From NCBI RefSeq assembly GCF_014349105.1, contig NZ_JACSJI010000006.1, positions 163,242 to 227,241 of the forward strand: DNA of 64,000 bases, in the 5' to 3' direction. Position 1 is the first letter of the stretch. Every line of letters starts with the position of its first letter. This document shows positions 14,243 to 26,263 of this stretch, in pieces. The position numbers and the translations under genes are program-made. The notes beneath the pieces are model-generated. The model ran no database searches. It saw only the letters and a program-made list of their open reading frames with translations, and was not told where the DNA came from. Source of the stretch: Caulobacter sp. 17J80-11 (lineage in GTDB: Bacteria > Pseudomonadota > Alphaproteobacteria > Caulobacterales > Caulobacteraceae).

Positions 14243-15916
14243 ATGGCCGACCAGCCGGCGCGCGAGTCCATGGAATACGACGTCGTCATCGTGGGGGCGG
14301 GCCCGGCCGGCCTGGCCGCAGCGATCCGCCTCAAGCAACTCGCCGCAGAGGCGGGCACGGAGACCTCCGTGGCCGTTCTGGAAAAGGGTTCGGAAGTCGG
14401 CGCGCACATCCTGTCCGGCGCGGTGATCGACCCGGTCGGCCTGACCGAGCTGTTCCCCGACTGGAAGGAACGCGGCGCGCCGCTGGAGACGCCCGTCCGC
14501 AAGGACAAGTTCCTGGTGCTGGGCCCGCAGGGCGAGCTGGACATCTCCTGGCTGCCCACCCCGCCGTGGATGAAGAATCACGGCTGCTACATCGCCTCGC
14601 TCGGCAACCTGTGCCGCTGGCTCGCGCAGCAGGCCGAGGCGCTGGGCGTCGAGATCTATCCGGGCATGTCCGCCTCGGAGCTGGTGTTCGACGAGGCCGG
14701 CGCGGTGAAGGGCGTCGTGGCTGGGGTGTTCGGCGTCGACCGGGAAGGTCACGAGAAGCCCGACTACCAGCCCGGTATCGAGCTGCACGGCAAGTACACC
14801 TTCCTGGGCGAGGGCGCGCGCGGTTCGCTGTCGAAGATCGCGATGGCCAAGTACGACCTGTGCGCCGGCCGCGAGCCGCAGAAGTACGGCCTCGGCGTCA
14901 AGGAGCTGTGGCAGGTCCCCGCCGACAAGTTCCAGCCGGGCCTGGTGCAGCACACCCTGGGCTGGCCGCTGGACGACCAGACCGGCGGCGGCTCGTGGAT
15001 GTACCATTTCGGCGACAACTACGTGTCGATCGGCTTCGTGGTGCACCTGAACTACAAGAACCCGTACCTGTCGCCGTTCGAGGAGTTCCAGCGCTTCAAG
15101 CTGCACCCCTCGATCCGCCACCACCTGGAGGGCGGCCGGCGTGTGTCCTACGGGGCGCGGGCGATCGTCGAGGGCGGCTACCAGTCGGTGCCGAAACTCA
15201 GCTTCCCGGGCGGCGCCCTGATCGGCGACTCCGCCGGCTTCGTGAACGTGCCGCGCATCAAGGGCAGCCATAACGCCATCTCGACCGGCCGCCTCGCGGC
15301 CGACGCCGCCTTCGCCGCCCTGCAGGCCGGCCGCGCCGGCGACGAGCTGGTCGCGTACCAGAGCGCCTACGAGGGCTCGCGCGTGGCCAAGGAGCTGCGC
15401 TCTGTGCGCAACGTGAAGCCGCTGCTGTCCAAGCTGGGCAACACCTGGGGCATGCTGGCCGGCGGCGTCGACATGATGACCAACTGGCTGCTGGGCGGCT
15501 TCTCGTTCTTCGGCACCATGAAGCACGGCAAGACCGACGCGGCCTCCACGGGCCTGGCGGCGGACTACAAGCCGATCGCCTATCCCAAGCCCGACGGCGT
15601 GCTGACCTTCGACCGGCTGTCCTCGGTGTTCATCTCGAACACCAACCACGAGGAGGATCAGCCCAGCCACCTGAAGCTGATCGATCCGAACATCCCGATC
15701 GAGATCAACCTGCCGAAATACGCCGAGCCGGCGCAGCGCTATTGCCCCGCGGCGGTTTACGAGGTCCTCTACGACGAGACGGGCCACAATCCGCGCTTCC
15801 AGATCAACGCCCAGAACTGCGTTCACTGTAAGACCTGCGACATCAAGGACCCGTCGCAGAACATCGTCTGGACCACGCCGGAGGGCGGCGGCGGTCCTAA
15901 CTATCCGAACATGTGA
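14243..15916 (+). CDS. Electron transfer flavoprotein-ubiquinone oxidoreductase
   Basis: A 557-residue membrane-associated FAD and 4Fe-4S enzyme that passes electrons from ETF, reduced by acyl-CoA and other dehydrogenases, to ubiquinone. The FAD-binding motif VVIVGAGPAGLAAAIRL is near the N-terminus. The hydrophobic quinone-proximal region follows. The C-terminal cluster cysteines are in RYCPAAVYE and NCVHCKTCDIKDP. The ATG at 14243 is preferred over an upstream in-frame ATG because the FAD motif is then at the usual distance. A GTG immediately overlapping its stop is a possible alternative start of the TPR gene. Confidence 0.97.
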   Translation: MADQPARESMEYDVVIVGAGPAGLAAAIRLKQLAAEAGTETSVAVLEKGSEVGAHILSGAVIDPVGLTELFPDWKERGAPLETPVRKDKFLVLGPQGELDISWLPTPPWMKNHGCYIASLGNLCRWLAQQAEALGVEIYPGMSASELVFDEAGAVKGVVAGVFGVDREGHEKPDYQPGIELHGKYTFLGEGARGSLSKIAMAKYDLCAGREPQKYGLGVKELWQVPADKFQPGLVQHTLGWPLDDQTGGGSWMYHFGDNYVSIGFVVHLNYKNPYLSPFEEFQRFKLHPSIRHHLEGGRRVSYGARAIVEGGYQSVPKLSFPGGALIGDSAGFVNVPRIKGSHNAISTGRLAADAAFAALQAGRAGDELVAYQSAYEGSRVAKELRSVRNVKPLLSKLGNTWGMLAGGVDMMTNWLLGGFSFFGTMKHGKTDAASTGLAADYKPIAYPKPDGVLTFDRLSSVFISNTNHEEDQPSHLKLIDPNIPIEINLPKYAEPAQRYCPAAVYEVLYDETGHNPRFQINAQNCVHCKTCDIKDPSQNIVWTTPEGGGGPNYPNM

Positions 15917-15954
15917 TCCGACGGGTCGCGGTTCGCACCAGGGGGCGCCTCGCC

Positions 15955-17637
15955 ATGCTTCGTTCGGTTTCCATCGCCGCGCTCCTCGCCCTCCTTGTCC
16001 AGGGCGGCACGGCGATCGCCGCCCCGGTTGACGTGGGCGCGACGATCTCGGACGGCGGCTCGGTCTACGGCCGCTATCTGGCGGGGCGGGCAGCCATGCA
16101 GCGCGGCGACAGCGGCCAGGCGGCCCGCTACCTCGCCGCCGCCGCCGCGGCGGATCCCGACGACGCCGGCGTGCGCGAGCGGGCCTTCCTGGCCGCGCTG
16201 ATGAGCGGCGACGTCTCGCGGGCGGCGACCCTGGTTCCGTCCGGGGAGGAGGGGCCGGCCGGCGTCCGCAGCCTGGGCCAGATGACCTGGGCGGTCGAAG
16301 CCCTGGCGGCCGGGCACGGCCCCCAGGCCGACGCCGCCTTCAGGGACGCGAACATCTCCTTCCCGCACACCATGGGCGGGACCCTGCTGAAGCCCTGGCT
16401 GGCCGCCGCCGCCGGCGACTGGGACCGGGCGCTGCAGGAGCCGCAGACCGATCGCCTGACCCAGCTGTTCTCCCAGCTGGGCCGCGCGCGCCTGCTGGAG
16501 GCGCGCGGTCGCAAGAAGGAAGCCGAGGCGGCCTATCAGCAGCTGGCCGGGGACACCGCCGGCGCCTCGCTGTTCCGCATCCACTACGGCGAGTTCCTGG
16601 AGCGCGCCGGCCGCCGCAACGACGCGATCGCGGTCTACGACGCCGGCCTAGCCGAGACCCCGTCCGACGGCTCGCTGCAGCGGGCCCGCGCGCGCGCCAT
16701 CAAGCGCGGCCGCCCGCCGGCGCCGCTCACCGTCAAGCAGGGCGCGGCCGAAGCGCTTTGGATGACCGCCGCCGCCCTGACCGCCGAACGGCAGATGGAG
16801 CTGGGCCTGGCCTATCTGCGGTTGTCGCTGCGGCTGGATCCGGAAATGGACGAGGCCAAGATGATGGTCGGCGACGCCATGAGCGCCGTCGACGACGAGG
16901 AGGCGGCGCGCGAGGCCTGGGCCACGGTCAAGGTCGGCTCGCCCCACTATGTCGACGCGCGCAGCCGCCTCGCCTGGAGCTTCCAGGCCGCGGGTGAAAG
17001 CGAGACGGCCGTGTCCCTGGCCCGCGAGACGGTGGCCAGCACGCCCGGCGACACGACCTCGGAGCTGGCCCTGGCCGACGTCCTGCGCGCGGCCGGGCAT
17101 GCGCAGGAGTCCGTCGGCGTGCTCGACCGTCTGGCCACGCGCAGCAACCCGGACTGGCGCGTGTTCTACATGCGCGGCGTGGTGCTGGAGCGGCTCGGCC
17201 GCTGGGACGACGCGCAGGTCGACCTCAAGCACGCCCTGGACCTGCGGCCGGACGATCCGGAGCTGCTGAACTATCTCGGCTACAGCTGGATCGACCGCGG
17301 CGTGCGGGTTCAGGAAGGCATGGCCCTGATCGAGAAGGCGGTCGCCCAGCGTCCGACCTCCGGCGCCATTCAGGACTCCCTGGCCTGGGGCCACTATCGG
17401 CTGGGCGAGTACCCCAAGGCGGTCGAGCTGCTGGAACGCGCGGTGGTGCTGGAGCCCGGCGATCCGGCCGTCAACGACCACCTCGGCGACGCCTACTGGC
17501 GGGTCGGGCGCAAGCGCGAGGCCGGCTTCCAGTGGAAGCGCGTGCTGACCCTCAATCCCGACCCGACCCTGCGCGCCGCCGTCGAAGGCAAGATCGAGAA
17601 GGGCATCGACGGCGAGCCGGCGGCGGCGGCGAAGTGA
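15955..17637 (+). CDS. Exported tetratricopeptide-repeat protein
   Basis: A 560-residue protein with a signal peptide (MLRSVSIAALLALLVQGG) and tandem TPR-like helix pairs throughout; the clearest are in the C-terminal half (LKHALDLRPDDPELLNYLGY, LLERAVVLEPGDPAVNDHLG). Such proteins scaffold envelope complexes in the periplasm. The ATG at 15955 was chosen because the signal peptide begins there. A GTG at 15913 overlapping the ETF-QO stop would add 14 basic residues. Its stop overlaps the ispE start (GTGA), so the two are translationally coupled. No specific partner can be named. Confidence 0.85.
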   Translation: MLRSVSIAALLALLVQGGTAIAAPVDVGATISDGGSVYGRYLAGRAAMQRGDSGQAARYLAAAAAADPDDAGVRERAFLAALMSGDVSRAATLVPSGEEGPAGVRSLGQMTWAVEALAAGHGPQADAAFRDANISFPHTMGGTLLKPWLAAAAGDWDRALQEPQTDRLTQLFSQLGRARLLEARGRKKEAEAAYQQLAGDTAGASLFRIHYGEFLERAGRRNDAIAVYDAGLAETPSDGSLQRARARAIKRGRPPAPLTVKQGAAEALWMTAAALTAERQMELGLAYLRLSLRLDPEMDEAKMMVGDAMSAVDDEEAAREAWATVKVGSPHYVDARSRLAWSFQAAGESETAVSLARETVASTPGDTTSELALADVLRAAGHAQESVGVLDRLATRSNPDWRVFYMRGVVLERLGRWDDAQVDLKHALDLRPDDPELLNYLGYSWIDRGVRVQEGMALIEKAVAQRPTSGAIQDSLAWGHYRLGEYPKAVELLERAVVLEPGDPAVNDHLGDAYWRVGRKREAGFQWKRVLTLNPDPTLRAAVEGKIEKGIDGEPAAAAK

Positions 17638-18503
17638 GCCGCAGCGCGTTCGCGCCGGCCAAGGTCAACCTGTTCCTTCACGTCGGCGCGCCGGACGCCG
17701 AGGGCTACCACCCGCTGAGCAGCCTGGTGGTGTTCGCCGACGTGGGCGACCAGATCAGCGTCGAGCCGGCGGAAGACCCGGCCTTCCTGGTGGACGGTCC
17801 CTTCGCCGGCGGACTGGCGGGGGAGGGCGACAACCTGGTTCTGCGCGCCGTGCGCGGGCTGGAGCGCGCCGCGGGCGGGAGCTTCCCGCCGCTGCGCCTG
17901 GTGCTGCGCAAGGAGCTGCCGATCGCCGCCGGGCTGGGCGGCGGGTCCAGCGACGCCGGGGCGGCGCTGCGCCTGCTGCGCGAGGCCCTTCAACTGAAGC
18001 TGTCCGACGACGCGCTGACCGAGATCGCCGCGGGCCTGGGCGCCGACGGGCCGATGTGCCTCTGGCGCGAAGCCGCGATCGCCGAAGGACGGGGCGAACG
18101 GCTGTCGGCGCCGCCCGGCCTGCCGGAAATCCACGCCGTGCTGGTCAATCCGGGCGTGCCCTCGCCGACCGGGCCGGTCTATCGCGCCTACGACGCGGCC
18201 GGGGCGCCGGGCGGGGCGGACCGTCCCCCGCTCCCCGACGCGTTCGACAGCGTCGAAGAGCTGGCGGCCGTGCTGGGCGCCTGCCGCAACGACCTGGAGG
18301 CGCCGGCCGTCGCCCTGGCGCCGGCCATCGGCGCCGCCTTGCACGTTCTGCGCGGCCAGCCGGAGGTGCTGCTGGCGCGGATGTCGGGCTCAGGGGCGAC
18401 CTGTTTCGCGCTGTGCGGCGGCGAACTGGAGGCGGCGAGCCTGGCCGAACGCCTCGGGGCCGAGCGGCCCGACTGGTGGGTCCGGGCCTGCCGCCTGGCT
18501 TGA
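17634..18503 (+). CDS. ispE: 4-diphosphocytidyl-2-C-methyl-D-erythritol kinase
   Basis: A GHMP kinase of the non-mevalonate isoprenoid pathway that phosphorylates the 2-hydroxyl of CDP-methylerythritol. The 289-residue protein has the N-terminal motif APAKVNLFLHV, the ATP-binding glycine loop PIAAGLGGGSSDAGAAL and a C-terminal GHMP motif around RMSGSGATCFAL. The GTG at 17634 overlaps the upstream TGA (GTGA). The loop GADGPMCLW deviates slightly from the usual GADVP pattern but keeps the key Asp. Confidence 0.96.
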   Translation: MSRSAFAPAKVNLFLHVGAPDAEGYHPLSSLVVFADVGDQISVEPAEDPAFLVDGPFAGGLAGEGDNLVLRAVRGLERAAGGSFPPLRLVLRKELPIAAGLGGGSSDAGAALRLLREALQLKLSDDALTEIAAGLGADGPMCLWREAAIAEGRGERLSAPPGLPEIHAVLVNPGVPSPTGPVYRAYDAAGAPGGADRPPLPDAFDSVEELAAVLGACRNDLEAPAVALAPAIGAALHVLRGQPEVLLARMSGSGATCFALCGGELEAASLAERLGAERPDWWVRACRLA

Positions 18504-18530
18504 GCCTTCAAGGAGTGACGCTCCGCTGGG

Positions 18531-18556
18531 GCAACTTCGCCGACACCCGGTGCGTT
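18531..18556 (+). promoter_or_regulatory. Weak EcfG-type promoter candidate
   Basis: GCAAC (18531-18535), 17 bp, CGTT (18553-18556) is one mismatch from the alphaproteobacterial general-stress consensus GGAAC-N16/17-CGTT. It lies 52 bp upstream of a secreted protein gene. Short motifs like this arise by chance, so this is tentative. Confidence 0.25.
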
Positions 18557-18608
18557 ATGCGGGGGTGAACAAGCGGAGTCGGGGATCTTTCCGGAAGGGA
18601 CCTCCTCA

Positions 18609-19148
18609 ATGCTCAAGCTGAAACTGCTTACGGCCGCAGCCGCCGCCGCCCTCCTGGCTAGCGCGGCGGCAGCCCAGACGGCGTCGCAGAGCGCCCCGCC
18701 TGACGACACGGCCCAGTCCTCCGCGGCCTCGGCCGCCAGGGACCAGGCCATGAAGGACACCATGCCGCCGTCGTCCTCGACGGCCGGGCAGAACTCACCG
18801 TCCGAGACACCTTCCAGCCAGGCCATGCCGTCTAGCCGGACCACGCCCTCGACGAGCGGCAGCAGCGTTTCCTCCGGCCAGCAATCCGCGGCGGCCGAGC
18901 AGACGTCCGGCCGGGCGCCGACGTCCAAGGAGGGGATGTCCGACCGCACGACCCGCGCCTGGGTCGACATGGACCTCGAAGAGACCACGGTCGGCACGTC
19001 GCGCCTGTTCGTCGGCACCATCACCGACAGCGCCGGGCAGTCGATGCAGATCATCACCAATGGACCGGTGCCGGACAACGCCACCAACCGGGCCGAATTC
19101 CCGCCGCTGAGCGCCGCCGGCCGCCGCACGAGGCCGCAGGGCAACTGA
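18609..19148 (+). CDS. Secreted Ser/Ala/Thr/Pro-rich protein of unknown function
   Basis: A 179-residue protein with a signal peptide (LTAAAAAALLASAAAAQ) and a disordered Ser, Ala, Thr and Pro-rich middle (about residues 23-115). A more ordered C-terminal part has alternating hydrophobic residues (GTSRLFVGTITDSAGQSMQI). No domain family is recognised. A GC-rich hairpin after the gene marks the transcript end. Periplasmic or surface location is inferred from the signal peptide. Confidence 0.72.
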   Translation: MLKLKLLTAAAAAALLASAAAAQTASQSAPPDDTAQSSAASAARDQAMKDTMPPSSSTAGQNSPSETPSSQAMPSSRTTPSTSGSSVSSGQQSAAAEQTSGRAPTSKEGMSDRTTRAWVDMDLEETTVGTSRLFVGTITDSAGQSMQIITNGPVPDNATNRAEFPPLSAAGRRTRPQGN

Positions 19149-19175
19149 CGACGCTGCGCTGCAGCGAAATTCTTC

Positions 19176-19202
19176 GGAGGGCGGGAACATCACCCGCCCT
19201 CC
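19176..19202 (+). terminator. GC-rich hairpin after the secreted protein gene
   Basis: GGAGGGCGGG (19176-19185) pairs exactly with CCCGCCCTCC (19193-19202) across a 7-nt loop, 27 bp after the stop. No T run follows, so it may be a weak terminator. Confidence 0.55.
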
Positions 19203-19274
19203 GCGTGTCTCTGTCGCCGGGGTTTTCGGGGATCGCGCCCGCGCTGTCGGGCTCCCAGACAGGGATGCTTTCGT

Positions 19275-19979
19275 ATGAAGTCGACTGTCCTGTTCGGCGC
19301 TTGCGCCGCCTTCGTCCTTGCGGCCGCCGCCGCGTCCGCCCAGACCGAAACCACCGCCGCCACGATGCCGGCCGATCCTGCCGCGCCCGCGAAGCCAGCG
19401 CAGGCGCCGTGGCCGGAGAAGTCGGCCGCCACCGCCGACCCGGCCTCGCCCGAGGCCCTCGCCGCCGCCGTGATGGCGACCCCGGCCGCCGCGATGGCCG
19501 CGCCCTCGGCCGCCGGCGCGGCGGTCACGGCGCCCGCCGCCAAGGCCGACGTGATCGAGGCGATGCGCGCCCAGGGTCAGTTCGGCACCCTTCTCAAGGC
19601 GATCGAGGCCGCCAACCTGACCGAGCGGCTGAAGAGTTCGCCGGGCGTCACCGTGTTCGCCCCGACCGACGCCGCCTTCGCCGCCCTGCCGGCTGGCGCG
19701 ATGGAAAAGCTGCTTCAGCCTGAGAACGCTGAGCAGTTGCGCAAGGTGGTGCTCTATCTGACCGTGGACGAGAAGGTCGCGCCGGCCCAGCTGGCCAGCC
19801 ACAAGGGCGCGCTGAAGACCGAAGCCGACGCCGAAATGACCCTGGGCGCGGCCGGCGGGCGCGTCACCGCCGACGAGGCCACAGTCACCAAGGACATCAG
19901 CGCCGGCAACGGCACCGTCTATGCGATCGACAAGGTGATCGCGCCGGAAGGCGTGGAGCTGGGCGCCGCCGCGAACTGA
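19275..19979 (+). CDS. Exported fasciclin (FAS1) domain protein
   Basis: A 234-residue protein with a signal peptide (residues 1-22, ends ASA), an Ala/Pro-rich linker to about residue 90 and one FAS1 domain from about 92 to the end. FAS1 signatures are VTVFAPTDAAFAALP and the C-terminal GTVYAIDKVIAPEG. FAS1 domains mediate adhesion or protein contact at the cell surface. A strong terminator follows. Confidence 0.92.
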   Translation: MKSTVLFGACAAFVLAAAAASAQTETTAATMPADPAAPAKPAQAPWPEKSAATADPASPEALAAAVMATPAAAMAAPSAAGAAVTAPAAKADVIEAMRAQGQFGTLLKAIEAANLTERLKSSPGVTVFAPTDAAFAALPAGAMEKLLQPENAEQLRKVVLYLTVDEKVAPAQLASHKGALKTEADAEMTLGAAGGRVTADEATVTKDISAGNGTVYAIDKVIAPEGVELGAAAN

Positions 19980-20013
19980 CGTTCTTCCATCTGAGCCGGG
20001 CGCTTGCCGCCCG

Positions 20014-20047
20014 AGACGGCGGGCCCTATGGTCCGCCGTCTTTTTTT
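20014..20047 (+). terminator. Rho-independent terminator after the fasciclin gene
   Basis: GACGGCGG (20015-20022) pairs with CCGCCGTC (20033-20040), followed by seven T. It ends only about 20 bp before the glyQ start codon, so glyQ transcription must start upstream of or inside this hairpin. Confidence 0.85.
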
Positions 20048-20066
20048 GCGCCCGCGAAGAACCCCC

Positions 20067-20960
20067 GTGTCCGCCAAAGAACCTCTCTCGTTTCAGGATC
20101 TGATCCTGACGCTGCATCGCTATTGGAGCGAGCAGGGCTGCCTGATCCTGCAGCCCTACGACGTGGAGGTGGGGGCGGGGACGCTGCACCCGGCCACCGT
20201 GCTGCGCGCGCTGGGGCCGAAGGAGTGGAAGGCCGCCTACGTTCAGCCCTCGCGCCGCCCGGCCGACGGCCGCTACGGCGAGAACCCCAACCGGCTGCAG
20301 CACTACTATCAGTATCAGGTGATCCTGAAGCCGAACCCGGCCGACCTGCAGGAGCTCTACCTGGGTTCGCTGGCGGCCATCGGCATCGACCCGCTGCTGC
20401 ATGACATCCGCTTCGTCGAGGACGACTGGGAAAATCCGACGGTGGGCGCCTGGGGCCTGGGCTGGGAAGTCTGGTGCGACGGCATGGAGGTCACCCAGTA
20501 CACCTACTTCCAGCAGGTGGGCGGGCTGGACGTCTTCCCGGTGGCTGGCGAGCTGACCTACGGCCTGGAGCGCCTGGCCATGTACGTGCAGGGCGTGGAC
20601 AACGTCTACGACCTGAAATTCAACAACGCCGGCGTCACCTACGGCGAGGTCTTCCTCGAGAACGAGCGGCAGAACTCCGCCTTCAACTTCGAGGCCTCGG
20701 ACGTCGAGACCCTGAAGCGGCAGTTCGAGGACATGGAGCGCGACGTGCCGCGCATCCTGAACCACCGCGGCCCGCAGGGGCAGAAGCTGGTGTTGCCGGC
20801 CTATGACCGGGTGCTGAAGGCCAGCCACCTGTTCAACCTGATGGACGCGCGCGGGGCCATCGCGGTGGCCGAGCGGCAGAGCTACATCGGCCGCATCCGC
20901 GACCTCTGCAAGATGTGCGCGGAGGCCTGGGTCGCCCAACAATCGGAGCCGGCGGCGTGA
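20067..20960 (+). CDS. glyQ: Glycyl-tRNA synthetase alpha subunit
   Basis: Catalytic subunit of the heterotetrameric class II glycyl-tRNA synthetase. The 297-residue protein shows the family segments [38 protein letters not shown] and [18 protein letters not shown]. The GTG at 20067 gives the normal N-terminus [12 protein letters not shown], while an upstream ATG at 20004 would put the start inside the terminator. Its stop overlaps the start of a small unknown gene (GTGA), which separates it from glyS. Confidence 0.98.
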   Translation: MSAKEPLSFQDLILTLHRYWSEQGCLILQPYDVEVGAGTLHPATVLRALGPKEWKAAYVQPSRRPADGRYGENPNRLQHYYQYQVILKPNPADLQELYLGSLAAIGIDPLLHDIRFVEDDWENPTVGAWGLGWEVWCDGMEVTQYTYFQQVGGLDVFPVAGELTYGLERLAMYVQGVDNVYDLKFNNAGVTYGEVFLENERQNSAFNFEASDVETLKRQFEDMERDVPRILNHRGPQGQKLVLPAYDRVLKASHLFNLMDARGAIAVAERQSYIGRIRDLCKMCAEAWVAQQSEPAA

Positions 20961-21325
20961 CCCAGATGAGCTATCTGGATTTCCCGCTGGGCGAGGCCTC
21001 CCTGGAGGCGCGGGCCCAGGACCCGGGACATCCGGCCGCCTTCTTCTGCTCGGGCGTCGGCCAGATCGCCGGCTCCGAGGTGCACAAGGCCAACCTGTTC
21101 CTGGTGCGCCGCAGCGGCGACGATCCGACCGACTGCGGCGAGCTGGAGCTGCGCGACCGCGCCTGGAGCGGCCGGCTGCTGTTCGAGCCGGCCGCCTTCG
21201 GCCTTCTGATGCGCGCCTTCTTCGCCCCGGCCGAGACCAAGCTCTCGGTCCAGTTCTTCGCCCACCCCGACGGCGACGCCCTGAAAGTGCGTCAGCTGTC
21301 GTTCGGCGTGACCCGGCTGACCTGA
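20957..21325 (+). CDS. Small conserved-looking protein of unknown function between glyQ and glyS
   Basis: A 122-residue soluble protein with no signal peptide or membrane segment and no family that I recognise. It is predicted to be alpha/beta, with [20 protein letters not shown] and [19 protein letters not shown]. The GTG at 20957 overlaps the glyQ stop (GTGA) and has GGAG 8 nt upstream; an ATG at 20966 is an alternative. One base separates its stop from the glyS ATG. This tight packing implies co-translation with both GlyRS subunits. Codon usage matches its neighbours, so it is a real gene. Confidence 0.82.
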   Translation: MTQMSYLDFPLGEASLEARAQDPGHPAAFFCSGVGQIAGSEVHKANLFLVRRSGDDPTDCGELELRDRAWSGRLLFEPAAFGLLMRAFFAPAETKLSVQFFAHPDGDALKVRQLSFGVTRLT

Positions 21326-21326
21326 C

Positions 21327-23504
21327 ATGCCCCAGCTTCTGCTCGAACTGTTTTCCGAAGAGATCCCGGCGCGGATGCAGGCGAACGCCGCGCGCGACCT
21401 GGAGCGTATGGTCGTCGAGCGGCTGAAGGAGGCCGGCCTCGGCTACGAGCGCCTGCAGACCTTCGCAGGCCCGCGCCGCCTGACCCTGGTCGCCGACGGC
21501 CTGCCGGCCGCCCAGGAGGACCGGGTCGAGGAGCGTAAAGGTCCCCGCGCCAACGCGCCGGAGCAGGCCCTGGCCGGCTTCCTGCGCTCGACCGGCATGA
21601 CCCGCGAGCAGCTGGAGGAGCGCGACGGCGTGCTCTTCGCCCGCATCGAGAAGAGGGGGCGCCCGACCCCTGAAATCGTTGCGGAAATCGTCGAGGCGGT
21701 AGTGCGCGGCTTCCCCTGGCCGAAGTCGATGACCTGGGGGCGGGGCAGCCTGCGCTGGGTGCGCCCGCTGCGCCGCATCCTGTGCGTGTTCGACGGCCAG
21801 ATCGTGCCGCTCTCGATCGACGGGATCGTCGCCGGCGACGTGACCGAAGGCCACCGCTTCATGGGCTCGAAGGCGCCGTTCCGGGCGCTGGACTTCGCCG
21901 CCTACCGCAACGGCCTGGCCGAGAACTTCGTGGTGCTGGACGCCGCCGAGCGCAAGGCGCGCATCCTGGAGACGGCGCGGTCGCTGTGCGCCGCGCGAGG
22001 CGTCGAACTGGTCGAGGACGAGGGCCTGCTGGACGAGGTCTCGGGCCTCGCCGAATGGCCCGTGCCGATCCTGGGCGTCATGGATCCGGCCTTCCTGGAT
22101 CTGCCGCCTGAGGTGATCCGCACCTCCATGCGCACGCACCAGAAGTACTTCGCCGTGCGCGAGCCCGGCTCGAACCGGCTGGCCCCGCACTTCATCGCCG
22201 TGGCCAACATCGAGGCCAAGGACGGCGGCGCCGCGATGGCCACGGGCTACGCCCGGGTGCTGTCGGCCCGCCTGAACGACGCGCGCTTCTTCTGGAACGA
22301 GGACCGCAAGATCCCGCTGGAGGACCGGCTGGAGAAGCTGAAGGGCGTCACCTTCCACGCCAAGCTCGGCACCATGTACCAGCGCGTGGAGCGGATCACC
22401 GCCCTGGCCCGTGAGATCGCGCCGCTGGTCCACGCCGATCCGGCGCTGGCCGCCACCGCCGCGGGGTTGGCCAAGGCGGACCTGGCCACCGGCATGGTCG
22501 GCGAGTTCCCGGAGCTGCAGGGGGTCATGGGCGGCTACTACGCCCGCCAGGAGCCCTACAGCGACGCGGTCCACCATGACGCGCCGCAAGGCTTCAACGA
22601 CGGGACCGAGGATCCGCTGTCCTCGACCGACATTCTCGCCGTGGCCCAGTGTCCGCACCCGGCCGAGACCCGGGCCTGGTACGACGGCCTGAGCCGCGAC
22701 TGCGTCGAGGACGTCGCCGTCGCCATCCGCGACCACTACAAGCCGCAGGGTCCGGCCGACGCCGTGCCGCTGGCCCCGGTCAGCGTGGCCGTGGCTCTGG
22801 CCGACAAGCTCGACACCCTGGTCGGCTTCTTCGCCATCGACGAGAAGCCCACCGGTTCGAAGGACCCGTTCGCCCTGCGCCGCGCCGCCCTGGGCGTTAT
22901 CCGCATCGCGCTGGAGACGCGGGCGCGGTTCTCGCTGCGGAGCCTGGTCGAGCAGGCCGGCAAGGCGGACGCGCAGGAACTGGCCGCCTTCTTCGCCGAC
23001 CGCCTGAAGGTGCTGCTGCGCGACGAGGGCAAGCGCTACGACCTGGTCGACGCGGTTTTCGCCCTGGGCGACGACGACCTGGTGCGCATCGTCGCGCGGG
23101 TGGAGGCGCTGGACGGCTTCCTGCACACCGAGGACGGCAAGAACCTGCTGGCCGGCTACCGCCGCGCTGTGAACATCCTCAAGGCCGAGGCCAAGAAGGC
23201 GCCCGCCGAGGAGGCGAGCTACGCCGCCGCGGTCGACGCCGGCCTGCTGGGCGAGGCCGAAGAGAAGGCGCTGGCCGAAGCTTTGGCGAAGGCGCTCGGC
23301 GAGCTGGAACAGAGGCTCGGCCATGAGGATTTCAAGAGCGCGATGGCGGCGCTGTCGGGCCTGCGCGGCCCGGTGGACGCCTTCTTCGACAAAGTGCTGG
23401 TCAACGACCCCGATCCGGCGGTGCGGTTGAACCGGCTACGCCTGTTGTCTCAAATCCGTGACGCGGCTAATCGCGTCGCCGACTTCTCGCTGATCGCGGG
23501 CTGA
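21327..23504 (+). CDS. glyS: Glycyl-tRNA synthetase beta subunit
   Basis: The beta subunit binds tRNA-Gly and completes the tetramer. The 725-residue protein has the family N-terminus LLLELFSEEIPARMQANAA, then FMGSKAPF, GEFPELQGVMGGYYA and a C-terminal anticodon-binding domain with FDKVLVNDPDPAVRLNRL. Size and order are normal. It follows the small unknown gene by one base. Confidence 0.98.
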   Translation: MPQLLLELFSEEIPARMQANAARDLERMVVERLKEAGLGYERLQTFAGPRRLTLVADGLPAAQEDRVEERKGPRANAPEQALAGFLRSTGMTREQLEERDGVLFARIEKRGRPTPEIVAEIVEAVVRGFPWPKSMTWGRGSLRWVRPLRRILCVFDGQIVPLSIDGIVAGDVTEGHRFMGSKAPFRALDFAAYRNGLAENFVVLDAAERKARILETARSLCAARGVELVEDEGLLDEVSGLAEWPVPILGVMDPAFLDLPPEVIRTSMRTHQKYFAVREPGSNRLAPHFIAVANIEAKDGGAAMATGYARVLSARLNDARFFWNEDRKIPLEDRLEKLKGVTFHAKLGTMYQRVERITALAREIAPLVHADPALAATAAGLAKADLATGMVGEFPELQGVMGGYYARQEPYSDAVHHDAPQGFNDGTEDPLSSTDILAVAQCPHPAETRAWYDGLSRDCVEDVAVAIRDHYKPQGPADAVPLAPVSVAVALADKLDTLVGFFAIDEKPTGSKDPFALRRAALGVIRIALETRARFSLRSLVEQAGKADAQELAAFFADRLKVLLRDEGKRYDLVDAVFALGDDDLVRIVARVEALDGFLHTEDGKNLLAGYRRAVNILKAEAKKAPAEEASYAAAVDAGLLGEAEEKALAEALAKALGELEQRLGHEDFKSAMAALSGLRGPVDAFFDKVLVNDPDPAVRLNRLRLLSQIRDAANRVADFSLIAG

Positions 23505-23545
23505 GGCCCGCGGACGCCTTCAAGGCGGAGCTTAGAGGACTGCTT

Positions 23546-26233
<2,688 letters not shown>

Positions 26234-26236
26234 GAC

Positions 26237-26263
26237 AAAGGGCCCCGAAAGGGGCCCTTTTTT
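26237..26263 (+). terminator. Rho-independent terminator of ppdK
   Basis: AAAGGGCCCC (26237-26246) pairs with GGGGCCCTTT (26251-26260) across a GAAA tetraloop, followed by a T run. Confidence 0.93.

Noticed and set aside
18795..23324. 1509-residue antisense frame across glyQ, glyS and the fasciclin gene
   Set aside because: It crosses several well-identified plus-strand genes and two terminators, and its composition is that of antisense GC-rich DNA. The same applies to the 1053-residue frame opposite ppdK and the 727-residue frame opposite fusA.
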